A DNA stretch of 64,000 nucleotides, from contig NZ_CP009629.1 in the NCBI RefSeq assembly GCF_000959445.1, forward strand, positions 1-64,000. The letters are read 5' to 3'. How positions within the stretch are numbered: the first letter of the stretch is position 1; every line of letters begins with the position of its first letter. Of the stretch, positions 15,457 through 23,427 are shown piece after piece. This DNA comes from Burkholderia vietnamiensis LMG 10929 (lineage in GTDB: Bacteria > Pseudomonadota > Gammaproteobacteria > Burkholderiales > Burkholderiaceae). A program made the translations under genes and the position numbers. A model generated the notes under the pieces. That model did not search any database. It was not told where the DNA came from and saw only the letters and a list, made by a program, of their open reading frames with translations.

Positions 15457-17624
15457 TTCCGAAAATCGTTCCTGGCCGTCGTGACGGCAAGTCTTCGTTC
15501 AAACAGCTCGCCAAGTACGTCACCGAAGGCATAGAGCAGTCCGGCGAGCCACCGGACAAATACAGTTGGGCCAACCTGACTCAGTACATCACGAAGGAAA
15601 GCGTGCTGAACGCCCTTGGCGAGAATGTCGAGAAGACCATCGGCGTCGAGATCGGCAACGTCACTTCGTTGGCGAACGCGCCGGCCGAAATGTATGCCGT
15701 TGCGCAGCGTGCTGACGGGCGCGTGAAGGAGTCGGTCTACCACTACATCCTTTCGTGGCCCGAGCACGAACGGCCCAAGACCGAAGATATCTTCGCGGCC
15801 GCTCGCGACACGCTGGCCGCTCTTGGCATGTCCGAGCATCAGTACATCATCGCGATCCACGCGAACACGGACAATCTCCACGCGCACATCGAAGTCAATC
15901 GCGTTCACCCGAAAACCTTCGTTACGGCTGACACCTACCGCGATTACGTGAAGCTCCATCGCGCCGCGCGCGAGGCTGAGATCAAATACGGCTGGCACCA
16001 CGACAATGGCATCTTTCAGGTCGTGGAAATCAACGGCAGGAAGCACATTGTTCGCAACGACGACTACGTTGATCCCGACCTTGTGCCTACGCGACCTGGC
16101 GCCCGCCGTAGCGAAGTCTGGACCGGTGAAGAATCACTAGAAACCTGGTGTAAGCGTGAACCTGCTACGGACCTGAAAGCCGTTCTCAAAGACAAGGCCA
16201 CATCGTCATGGCAGGACATCCATCGCGTGCTCGCGCAACATGGTCTGGAACTGCGCGACGCGGGCGGGGGCGGATGGAAGGTTGTGGACGTCAGCGACGA
16301 CACGCCGGAGAAACTCGGCAAGCCGATGGCTGTTAGCGCCTCGGCAGCTTTCCGTTTCCTGAAGCGCAAGGAGTTGGAGGAACGTTTGGGTGCGTTCGAG
16401 GCACGCTCGCCAGATCTGGAGGTCGAGCCGAAACGAACATACAAGCGCGATCCGCATAAGCGACTCGAATCGCGACTCGCGCGCAAGGCGTTGCGCGACG
16501 CATTGCACGCACGTTTCAAGCTCGAGGAGAAAGCCGCGCGTGAACGGCAGGCGGAAGCCCGGAAGCTCATGATGCCATTCGTCGCCGAGGACCGTGCGCG
16601 GCATGAGAAGCTGCGCGATACCTATCTCCAGAAGCGTGTGGCGATTCGCCAGGATGCGTCATTGACGCCGGCGCAAAAGCAGCAGGCTTACATGCTCGCC
16701 AAGATGACCATGACTCGCGCGCGCGAACAACTCGTCGAGCAGATTCGGAAAGAGCGCGGCGTCCGGCGCGAATTGCTACCGCCTATTCCGACATGGAGGG
16801 CGTGGGTTGAGCAGCAGGCCCAGCTTGGCGACGAGGCGGCGATCAGTGCTCTGCGTGGCATGATTTATCAGGACGGCCGTGACCACAAGAAGAAAGAGGC
16901 GCGCGATGCGATAGACGCCGAGGCGAACGCGATCATGCCCGTGTTGCCACAAGACAGCGACCCACACGCGCGCACCTTCGGCGATCTGGTGTGGCGCGTC
17001 GCACAAAACGGGCTCGTCTCGTATCAGTTCAAAGACGGCGAAGAAGCGTTCCGCGACGAAGGCGAGAAAATCACGTTTGGCCGCAAGGACGTTTCCGACG
17101 ACGCCCTTTCGTTGAGTCTCCAGTACGGCGCCGACAAGTGGAGAGATGGCATTCGTATCAGTGGCGGGGACTTTGCCTTCAAGCAGCGTATGGTGCGAAT
17201 GGCCGTCGAACAAGGAATCGTTATCCAGAATGCCGAATTGCGCGACCTTGAGCAACAGATCCGCCAGGAGATGGAGGCGCGTCGGTCAATCGAGCGCGAG
17301 TCGCGAAGTGCGACGAGGGTGTCGCAGGCGCCTGCACCCACCGTAAGCGCGAGCGACAACGACATCGAGCAGCTCGTGCGGGCGCACAACGGCAAGGCTC
17401 GTATGGCGCACGCCATAACGCAAGACAAGCGTTACGCCGGCCCGATTGTCGCTCAGAATGCACGCTTCCTTGCTCAAGAGACTGGCCGCAACAACTACGT
17501 CATCCACGAGCGCAGCGCGTTCGCGATTTCTCCCGAGCATGGGCAGCCGGTTACAGTCAGGTATCAGTCCGGCAAAGCTACCGTCCAGCCAATTAAAACG
17601 CGTTCCGGCCGCGGAAACCGCTAA
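15453..17624 (+). CDS. traI: MOBP-type relaxase (TraI-like) with C-terminal LPD7-like domain
   Basis: 723 residues from the GTG at 15453. This start overlaps the mobC stop and gives the usual IPKI opening; a TTG 21 bp upstream is the alternative. Motif I KYVTEG carries the candidate catalytic Tyr22. HANTDNLHAHIEVN (136-149) is the metal-binding three-His motif. YHYILSWPEHE matches the conserved strand before it. It nicks oriT, stays bound to the 5' end and pilots the strand into the recipient. Residues about 330-460 are charged and helical. About 505-595 resembles the LPD7 domain of large plasmid relaxases. Confidence 0.9.
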   Translation: MIPKIVPGRRDGKSSFKQLAKYVTEGIEQSGEPPDKYSWANLTQYITKESVLNALGENVEKTIGVEIGNVTSLANAPAEMYAVAQRADGRVKESVYHYILSWPEHERPKTEDIFAAARDTLAALGMSEHQYIIAIHANTDNLHAHIEVNRVHPKTFVTADTYRDYVKLHRAAREAEIKYGWHHDNGIFQVVEINGRKHIVRNDDYVDPDLVPTRPGARRSEVWTGEESLETWCKREPATDLKAVLKDKATSSWQDIHRVLAQHGLELRDAGGGGWKVVDVSDDTPEKLGKPMAVSASAAFRFLKRKELEERLGAFEARSPDLEVEPKRTYKRDPHKRLESRLARKALRDALHARFKLEEKAARERQAEARKLMMPFVAEDRARHEKLRDTYLQKRVAIRQDASLTPAQKQQAYMLAKMTMTRAREQLVEQIRKERGVRRELLPPIPTWRAWVEQQAQLGDEAAISALRGMIYQDGRDHKKKEARDAIDAEANAIMPVLPQDSDPHARTFGDLVWRVAQNGLVSYQFKDGEEAFRDEGEKITFGRKDVSDDALSLSLQYGADKWRDGIRISGGDFAFKQRMVRMAVEQGIVIQNAELRDLEQQIRQEMEARRSIERESRSATRVSQAPAPTVSASDNDIEQLVRAHNGKARMAHAITQDKRYAGPIVAQNARFLAQETGRNNYVIHERSAFAISPEHGQPVTVRYQSGKATVQPIKTRSGRGNR

Positions 17625-17706
17625 GCCGCAACGTCACTTGGTGTCGGCGCATCGCCCGCATGTACACTCCCGGGAATGTTCTGAGCTTTCGGTTGGGAGG
17701 CACATT

Positions 17707-17877
17707 GTGACGATGTTGGTCGGACTATTAATGATGCTCGCCTCACCATTCATTCGGATGGGGCTTGTTGGTATCGAGGTGCTAGCTACGATTGTCGGGT
17801 TTGTTGTGGTATTAGTCGGATTCTTTTTCTACGTAATGATCCGCTACCCGAAGCGGCAGTCGCGGGAACGCCAGTGA
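17707..17877 (+). CDS. Small two-segment membrane protein
   Basis: 56 residues from a GTG at 17707 with GGGAGG 6 bp upstream; an ATG at 17713 is possible. Two hydrophobic segments (MLVGLLMMLASPF; VLATIVGFVVVLVGFFFYV) and a basic tail. Function unknown. It is 82 bp after the relaxase. Confidence 0.55.
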   Translation: MTMLVGLLMMLASPFIRMGLVGIEVLATIVGFVVVLVGFFFYVMIRYPKRQSRERQ

Positions 17878-17906
17878 CGAAAGCTCGCCCCCTTCGTATG
17901 GCATTT

Positions 17907-17920
17907 TTCCAACGTCAGAA
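17907..17920. repeat. Dispersed 14-bp near-palindrome TTCCAACGTCAGAA
   Basis: 30 bp after the stop of the small membrane protein, in a non-coding stretch that leads into the recombinase remnant. Confidence 0.85.
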
Positions 17921-18049
17921 ATTTGCTTTCGGCGGGGGCTACAACAACACTGGCGACACTCGTTTCGGAGCCAGGCGAGGCCGCCGTAGTCGTCAGAGAG
18001 CGGATGAACTAAAGAGATGCCGGTCACCAAACGGCCGCAGCCGATTACC

Positions 18050-18205
18050 TCACCTGCGCCAACGCTTGCCTGCCACCTCTGCCCACGCCTCACTTTCCGA
18101 TGCGCACCCGTGTTGCTCGGCTCACCAGATGCGCAATCAGGGGGGTGTCGTGAGGGGCCGTCTCCAGCGCGAGTGACACGGGGCGAGTGCGCAGCGATGT
18201 CTCTC
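18050..18205 (-). pseudogene. Remnant of a tyrosine recombinase related to the 23.4-25.8 kb gene
   Basis: Two pieces homologous to the intact recombinase lie side by side. RPVSLALETAPHDTPLIAHLV matches its RPVPLTLETAPADTPLIAHLV. In another frame, ASESEAWAEVAGKRW before a stop at 18050 matches its extreme C-terminus (TSQSDAWAEVAGERW). Everything between them (the catalytic core) is deleted, and the junction is frameshifted. The rest of the 17878-18219 gap shows no gene. Confidence 0.75.
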
Positions 18206-18219
18206 GCATCCCGATCGCC

Positions 18220-19140
18220 TCAGGTCGCGCCCAAGCTCGCAAGGTAGGCCTCAAATTGTGCAATCTCAGCCGGCTCCGACACGAGCGTCGCGAGTGGAGC
18301 GAGATTCTCGGGCGTGAGCAATGCGCGACCCATCCGGATCGCTTCGCCGGCGCGCTCCAAGGAGAGTTCGACACTACTGCTCCACTTTGACCAATGACTC
18401 AGCTGCGAGGGCGACAGGTTGTCGATGTCGAGCCCGGCGAACGCTTTGAGGTTCGTCTCCAGATCCACGATCAGGATCTCTCGCAGATCGTTCTCAGAAC
18501 GGAGTGCATCCAAGTGCTCAACGCGACCGACGACTGCCTCAATGTAATGCGGCCGTTTCACCGTGCGACCCGACATCGCTTCTTCGCGTTCGATCTCCTC
18601 GCGAGTCGCTTCGCGAACCCCCATCACCTCATCGCCGCCTGTGCGCAGCAATTGAACAACGCGGCGTACGATCGGGTCGGGGCAGCCGGCGTTGAGCACG
18701 ATCAGAGGACGAGTTTTCTTGTGCACCCAATCGGCGCCGGCCGCGCCTGCGCCACCTTTGCGCATACTAGCGACCGCGGCGTTAATCTCGTCGAAACGAA
18801 ACGAGAAACTCCAAAGCCTTTCGCGATGTTCCTTGGCTGCAATATCCCGCGTGAATTGGCTCAACATCGTTTCGAAATCAACTCCAAAATACACGCGACC
18901 GCAATCCTTCCCAATGTTGGTTGTGCGCCCATCTTTGGTCGCAACGAGGTAGCCGCGACCATGTGGTGTGCGGCAATTCGATAGGCCGCACGGGATTTTG
19001 TCTCGCAAAGCATAGCTGCCAATGATCGCCTCGAGCTCATGCGCGTTCGGATCAAGTTGCCCATCAAAGTCCGGCCTCGCCTGGATGTCGGCCCAATCGT
19101 GGATGCGGGTAAGTTCCTTTTCGCCATTGAGCGTGATCAT
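18220..19140 (-). CDS. Hypothetical phage/plasmid protein with HGRGYLV...IGKDCG motif
   Basis: 306 residues. The N-terminal 90 residues contain CGLSNCRTPHGRGYLVATKD followed by TTNIGKDCGRVYFG, a Cys-containing motif that recurs in uncharacterised phage and plasmid proteins and may bind metal. The remainder is helical. ATGA overlap with the 93-residue gene downstream in coordinates 19137-19418, which is transcribed first. Function unknown. Confidence 0.6.
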   Translation of the reverse strand: MITLNGEKELTRIHDWADIQARPDFDGQLDPNAHELEAIIGSYALRDKIPCGLSNCRTPHGRGYLVATKDGRTTNIGKDCGRVYFGVDFETMLSQFTRDIAAKEHRERLWSFSFRFDEINAAVASMRKGGAGAAGADWVHKKTRPLIVLNAGCPDPIVRRVVQLLRTGGDEVMGVREATREEIEREEAMSGRTVKRPHYIEAVVGRVEHLDALRSENDLREILIVDLETNLKAFAGLDIDNLSPSQLSHWSKWSSSVELSLERAGEAIRMGRALLTPENLAPLATLVSEPAEIAQFEAYLASLGAT

Positions 19141-19418
19141 GCCGTGCCACCTCCTGCGTCTTTGGTCTGCCGTTGTTCATGCGCCGGCCTATGCGCCTTC
19201 GTCTTGTAGTTGTTGTCGATCCACCCTCTCGCCCATTCGATGCCACGCTCGTATGCCTGAGACCGGTAAACTCGGTTGCCCAGGTCCGTGAAGACGAACC
19301 GCTCGTCACCACGTGAGACGATCACGCCCGAAGCGAAAAGCCGCTGATTCGCCAAGATTGTCGGCGACGCCTCGATCTTCCATCCCTCGTACTCCGCAAA
19401 GCGGTTCACTCGTTTCAT
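19137..19418 (-). CDS. Small hypothetical protein
   Basis: 93 residues from the ATG at 19418, with GGAGG 6 bp upstream. VNRFAEYEGWKIEASPTILAN opens the protein; the C-terminus is basic. Not recognised. Coupled to the 306-residue gene by a 4-bp overlap. Confidence 0.55.
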   Translation of the reverse strand: MKRVNRFAEYEGWKIEASPTILANQRLFASGVIVSRGDERFVFTDLGNRVYRSQAYERGIEWARGWIDNNYKTKAHRPAHEQRQTKDAGGGTA

Positions 19419-19546
19419 AGCAACCTCCGACTGCGGCGTCGCTCCCACTCCCTATCGCCCTCGCAGCGTGTGCAACCCCGCCTTGATGCATCGTCTAAGC
19501 AAAGCAAACGGGGCGCTTGCTCCGGGCGGTCCTGTATTGCGAGTCG

Positions 19547-19912
19547 TCAATCAGGATTCCGCGGCGCATTCACGGCAATTCTCAGGGCATCCATCGTTCT
19601 CGTCTGAAGTCGCTCCATATGCTTCGGTTCAGGGCGCCACATACCAATAGCATGCCGTGAGATGTCAAAGCCGATCTGATAAATAAGCGCCAGCGCTTCA
19701 TCGGACGTGCCGAACGTTACTCCGGCCTCATCGGCCGTCACGGCATCATCGCGTCGCACGGCGACTAGCGAATCTGTGCAGCCTGTCTCGACGAGGAGCA
19801 CACACCACCCCCCAGCGATGCGTTGAAGCATGAAGTCCGAAATGAGGCCACCGGCACGCTGGGCAGTCGCGACTTCAACAGAGATGGTACGAAAGTTAGC
19901 TGTTTGACTCAT
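19547..19912 (-). CDS. Hypothetical protein
   Basis: 121 residues from the ATG at 19912. Mixed alpha/beta pattern (TANFRTISVEVATAQRAGGLISDF). Not recognised. It follows the next gene upstream by 8 bp, so it belongs to a three-gene minus-strand unit (20559 to 19547). Confidence 0.5.
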   Translation of the reverse strand: MSQTANFRTISVEVATAQRAGGLISDFMLQRIAGGWCVLLVETGCTDSLVAVRRDDAVTADEAGVTFGTSDEALALIYQIGFDISRHAIGMWRPEPKHMERLQTRTMDALRIAVNAPRNPD

Positions 19913-19920
19913 CTGCCCTA

Positions 19921-20271
19921 TTACTCCTCGCCAGTCGAACGAACCTGTTGGTGCAGGTCGGCGAGTTGCTCCAGCGTATCCGACACGCAATCGGAAATGA
20001 CAGCTTCCAGCTCCGCCTCACCGAGTCCGGCAATCTTCGAGCGCAGCCCCGCTTCTATGACCTCTGCCAAACCAAAATCTTGGTCGTGGCCCGTGACGCA
20101 CTGCGTGCCTTTGACGATCCACAGGCGCGCCTTGGTCGGGCCGAGGCTTGCGCACCCCGCCCAGCCGGCATGTGTGCCAGCGTCCAGCATGTCGTTCGGA
20201 ACTCCTCTCATCATGATCCTATCGGTTGTAGCGCCGCTCGCGTCTCGCGGCCAGACATCCCCACCCTTCAT
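19921..20271 (-). CDS. Hypothetical protein
   Basis: 116 residues if begun at the ATG at 20271, 6 bp after the preceding stop. Internal ATGs at 20214 and 20211 would give a 95-97 residue protein. The C-terminal half is helical and acidic (GLGEAELEAVISDCVSDTLEQ). Not recognised. Confidence 0.5.
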   Translation of the reverse strand: MKGGDVWPRDASGATTDRIMMRGVPNDMLDAGTHAGWAGCASLGPTKARLWIVKGTQCVTGHDQDFGLAEVIEAGLRSKIAGLGEAELEAVISDCVSDTLEQLADLHQQVRSTGEE

Positions 20272-20277
20272 CCAAAT

Positions 20278-20559
20278 TTAAGCGACCGGTGCGGATTCGA
20301 GGCCACCGCGTTTTGCAGCCAACTCCCGTTCCTGCTTTGTTAGCTGCGAGCGATGCAGGTAACGACCCGGCGACGAAACCACCGGCGAGAGGAAAGGCGT
20401 TTGCCCCTTGTCGGCTTGCTCCCGGCCAAAAGCCCCGATCAAGCCGATAGTTTCGCCGTTGTCTTTGAGCGCCCACGCTGCGAGCGGCCACACAACTGGT
20501 TCGCTGTGCCCTTGATGCACGAAAAACCAATCGGTGGCGGGAATAATCGTTTTGTACAT
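20278..20559 (-). CDS. Hypothetical protein, first gene of a three-gene unit
   Basis: 93 residues from the ATG at 20559, with AGGAAA directly upstream. It begins MYKTIIPATDWFFVH and contains WALKDNGETIGLIGAFGR. Not recognised. The leader upstream carries a GC-rich element also found before the gene at 30088. Confidence 0.5.
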   Translation of the reverse strand: MYKTIIPATDWFFVHQGHSEPVVWPLAAWALKDNGETIGLIGAFGREQADKGQTPFLSPVVSSPGRYLHRSQLTKQERELAAKRGGLESAPVA

Positions 20560-20988
20560 TTTCCTGCGCAAAGTTCGGCATCCGGCCGTGCGGGGCGCGT
20601 GCGCGCCGGGTTTTCACGTTCCTGCGTGGATTCCACGGCAGGCGAAAAACATGGATCGTTTGCTCACGAACATCAGCAAATATCGACATCGATGCTCCGA
20701 GGCATCGTGGTACAGGCGACATTCGCGCAATTAGTGCACCCAGTAGAAGAATTAACGGACTTCAACAAAGAGTGCCATGCCTTAATCCTCAACCAGGCGC
20801 CCAACGACAGTAAAGCCAAGAGTTTATGGTTTCTGCACGGGATCGAGTACCCAGAGGACTACCGGGACTGTTGAGCGACGGGTCGACGGTGCTGCGAAAC
20901 AGTGCCCCGGCAAGTGTCCTGTCGGTTCGATGCAGCTTCCGAGGCAGCTTTATGGCGGGGAGAGGGGGACAGCGGATGTCTCTCATAC
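20560..20988. other. Gene-free stretch with a shared GC-rich leader element
   Basis: No convincing gene on either strand. At 20582-20607 it holds the sequence CCGGCCGTGCGGGGCGCG followed by a CGCGCC arm, nearly identical to 30113-30138. It forms a GGCGCG/CGCGCC hairpin ahead of the 20559 start. Otherwise nothing seen. Confidence 0.5.
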
Positions 20989-22476
20989 TTACCATTCCGT
21001 CGGGTTCACGATCAGCTCGCCTCTGGGGGCGTGTCGCACTGCGACGGGCGCTCCGTCCAGATGCGCATAGTGATGCGCGACAAGCGGACTGAACCGCGCG
21101 ACGCCATCGGACAGCTCGAGCAGTTCTCGGTCATACAGTGTATGTAAATCCCGCCTGAGCAAGATGCCATCCGCCGCGGCGTTGTGCCCCGCGCGCCAAT
21201 CGCGCCCGCGCAGATGGGCCGCTTCAAGCACTTCTGGAATATCGCATCCGGAGATGGCACATCGTCGACCATACGCCTCGAAAACGGCCTTTCGAAACGC
21301 CGGCTGCTCCTGCCGAACCTCGACACTCATGTAACGCGCGACGCGCTCGTCGGAGCCGACCGATTCACCCACCGCCGGCGAGCCGTCCGGCGCGGCCCGT
21401 GAATCCCGCACAATGCGGCATGCACCGGTCGAATCGTCGTAGGCTTCTACCGACCACGTGAGCGAGTCGAGCTCCCGGAACTTCACGCTGGCGGTGGAGT
21501 TGGGAAGGTCGGATGTCGGCCCGCGCCGGTCCTCTCCACGGCTGCAGATAATGACGTGGAGCGGCTGCTGTAGACGAAACGTGTTCTTGATGGCCTTGTC
21601 CATCGCCTCGGCCCGCTCGGCCTGAGCGATCAATCGCGATCGCTCCCGCGCGGTCGCCGTAAGCGCCCCGGCGCGACGCCGTCGATCATCGGCACCCGCA
21701 CGATAGTTCGTATCGGCGAGCACTTCACCGCTGATGGACGCACGCAGATTTTCATGCCAGAAGCACACGGCATACCCTTCTTCCGGCGAGCCAAACGACC
21801 AGTTGTAGCAGAAGCGCGGGTTGGCCTTGATGTTCTTCACCGGACTGCCGCTCGTGGTCGTACGCCACGCGTCGACCGAGATCGGCACGCGCTGGAGGAG
21901 GTCGTAGATCAGGTCGTGTCGAAACGGCCGGATGGCATCGAGCACACTGAGCGGTGTCGGCTCGCCAACCCGTTGAAACACTATGATTTCCTTCGCCCGG
22001 TCGACCGAGCTCTTCCGCCAGCCAGCCTTCATCCACTCGTGCGCCCATTTGTGACCGTCGTCCTTCGGCAGGAACGGATCGGAGTTTTGCCAGAACGTGT
22101 CGCTACGACGCGCGACGGGTGGCAACGGCGCGTTCAAAATCTCTTCGATTTCAGTGAAGTGCAGCGTCACTACGTCGACGTTGATCCCGCGGAAATATTG
22201 GCCCAGCGCGCGATAATCCCTGACGATCGACCGCCCCTTTGTGTGCGTCGCGCCGGATGGCGAGTTCTGCGCAACGAGACCGTCGACAACGGTGAATCGA
22301 TGGGGATAGTTCTGGGTGCGGGCTGTGATTTGGTTGGCATCGACCGGCGCGCCGTCTCGGCGTGTGTAGCGACCCAGCCGGTTCACCTCGTCTGCGATGG
22401 TTCGTGCAGACAAGGGCACGCCCGCAGCCATCAGAACTTCGCTTATTGCGTCATGCAAGGTCAGGTGGGTTGCCAT
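20989..22476 (-). CDS. HARE-HTH and HNH nuclease protein, candidate modification-sensing restriction enzyme
   Basis: 495 residues from the ATG at 22476, preferred over one at 22500 because GAGGAG lies 9 bp before it. Residues about 1-70 match a HARE-HTH domain (LTLHDAISEVLMAAGVPLSA, YPHRFTVVDG). Residues about 85-170 are a second conserved region (DYRALGQYFRGINVDVVTL). The C-terminus is an HNH_2-type nuclease (CAISGCDIPEVLEAAHLRG then DGILLRRDLHTLYDRELL). HARE-HTH domains are linked to modified-DNA recognition, so a type IV-like restriction or exclusion role is plausible. Single gene, no partner. Confidence 0.75.
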   Translation of the reverse strand: MATHLTLHDAISEVLMAAGVPLSARTIADEVNRLGRYTRRDGAPVDANQITARTQNYPHRFTVVDGLVAQNSPSGATHTKGRSIVRDYRALGQYFRGINVDVVTLHFTEIEEILNAPLPPVARRSDTFWQNSDPFLPKDDGHKWAHEWMKAGWRKSSVDRAKEIIVFQRVGEPTPLSVLDAIRPFRHDLIYDLLQRVPISVDAWRTTTSGSPVKNIKANPRFCYNWSFGSPEEGYAVCFWHENLRASISGEVLADTNYRAGADDRRRRAGALTATARERSRLIAQAERAEAMDKAIKNTFRLQQPLHVIICSRGEDRRGPTSDLPNSTASVKFRELDSLTWSVEAYDDSTGACRIVRDSRAAPDGSPAVGESVGSDERVARYMSVEVRQEQPAFRKAVFEAYGRRCAISGCDIPEVLEAAHLRGRDWRAGHNAAADGILLRRDLHTLYDRELLELSDGVARFSPLVAHHYAHLDGAPVAVRHAPRGELIVNPTEW

Positions 22477-22500
22477 CGAGTCGATCTCCTCAGAGGTCAT

Positions 22501-23015
22501 TGCTCATCAGCGCCACGATTGCCACGGGTGCGCGAACTCTAGCGACTACCCCAACGAACAGTTCGCGTGGGATAGTTTCCGCCTCATGTGCGCAGCAGGA
22601 TATCAGGGCGCTGTGGTTGCTGTGGTGCGGTCTCAATCAGCGGGTGCCGCGTCTGAGGCTTGATGACCGCGTGCCGCCGCCGTGAGGGCGTTCAACTCGA
22701 CGCCGACGGCAACGCCGCCAAGCCTAACCTATGGTCGGCGGCTCGACGTCGAGAATCGCCGGCTTCTCAATTGCGGCGCGCAACTCCGTTCACAATTTTC
22801 ACGACGCGCGCGGCGCTTCATTGCTCATGCGGCGGCGTCGACGATGAACGAAAAAAAGGCCGCGTCTGCGGCCTGGTGTGCGGCGCTCGCTCGCACGCTC
22901 CGCGCATGGCGCGAAGCACTGGATTCGGACATCCATCGGGTCAATACATAGCGGTGATTTCGGACAGCGCGTCCGTCTTGAACGATCAGACTCGCGCGAC
23001 GTCAGGCATGCGTGT
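22501..23015. other. Gene-free stretch containing a minus-strand terminator
   Basis: Promoter side of the HNH gene plus 3' region of the gene at 23016. No gene supported on either strand. The only clear element is the terminator at 22857-22874. Confidence 0.5.
22851..22874 (-). terminator. Rho-independent terminator
   Basis: Arms AGGCCGC and GCGGCCT with a 4-nt loop. Read on the minus strand, the stem is followed by a run of seven T. It ends the transcript of the 79-residue gene. Confidence 0.8.
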
Positions 23016-23255
23016 TCAGTTGATCTTCTCCCCCGTGCGCGTGCGGGCGATACGCTTCGACGACGCCGAAGCTTTGTCGATCACGTATTCAGCGTGACGA
23101 CGAGCATTACGCGCGTCCGTCTCCGCGTGTACGTTCGCGATTACTTCATCGACGCCGTCGTCGTACAGCGACAGCCGGTATTCACGCGCCGCGGCGCCGG
23201 AAAGCACCGTGCCGTCCGGCATGGTGATCTTCTTGCAGAATGAGTCCATTAGCAT
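23016..23255 (-). CDS. Small hypothetical protein
   Basis: 79 residues (77 from the second ATG). Contains SFCKKITMPDGTVLSGAAAREYRL and then a helical basic tail. Not recognised. It stands alone between a terminator and the recombinase gene. Confidence 0.5.
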   Translation of the reverse strand: MLMDSFCKKITMPDGTVLSGAAAREYRLSLYDDGVDEVIANVHAETDARNARRHAEYVIDKASASSKRIARTRTGEKIN

Positions 23256-23427
23256 AGTTCCTGAAAATCCCGGTCGACAACAGCGTCGATCGGGACTTCA
23301 GTCTACCGTCCCTCAAGAATTTTTTCTCGACCTGCGATAGAACCATGTAAACACCAGTTTCCGCCTATCGAGCCCGCGGTGAGCCGCGCCTCGCGCGGTT
23401 GCGCAGCAACCTGATGCAGGGGCATGC

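Noticed and set aside
15393..16046. Minus-strand 217-codon frame
   Set aside because: Antisense to the relaxase, whose catalytic motifs are unambiguous.
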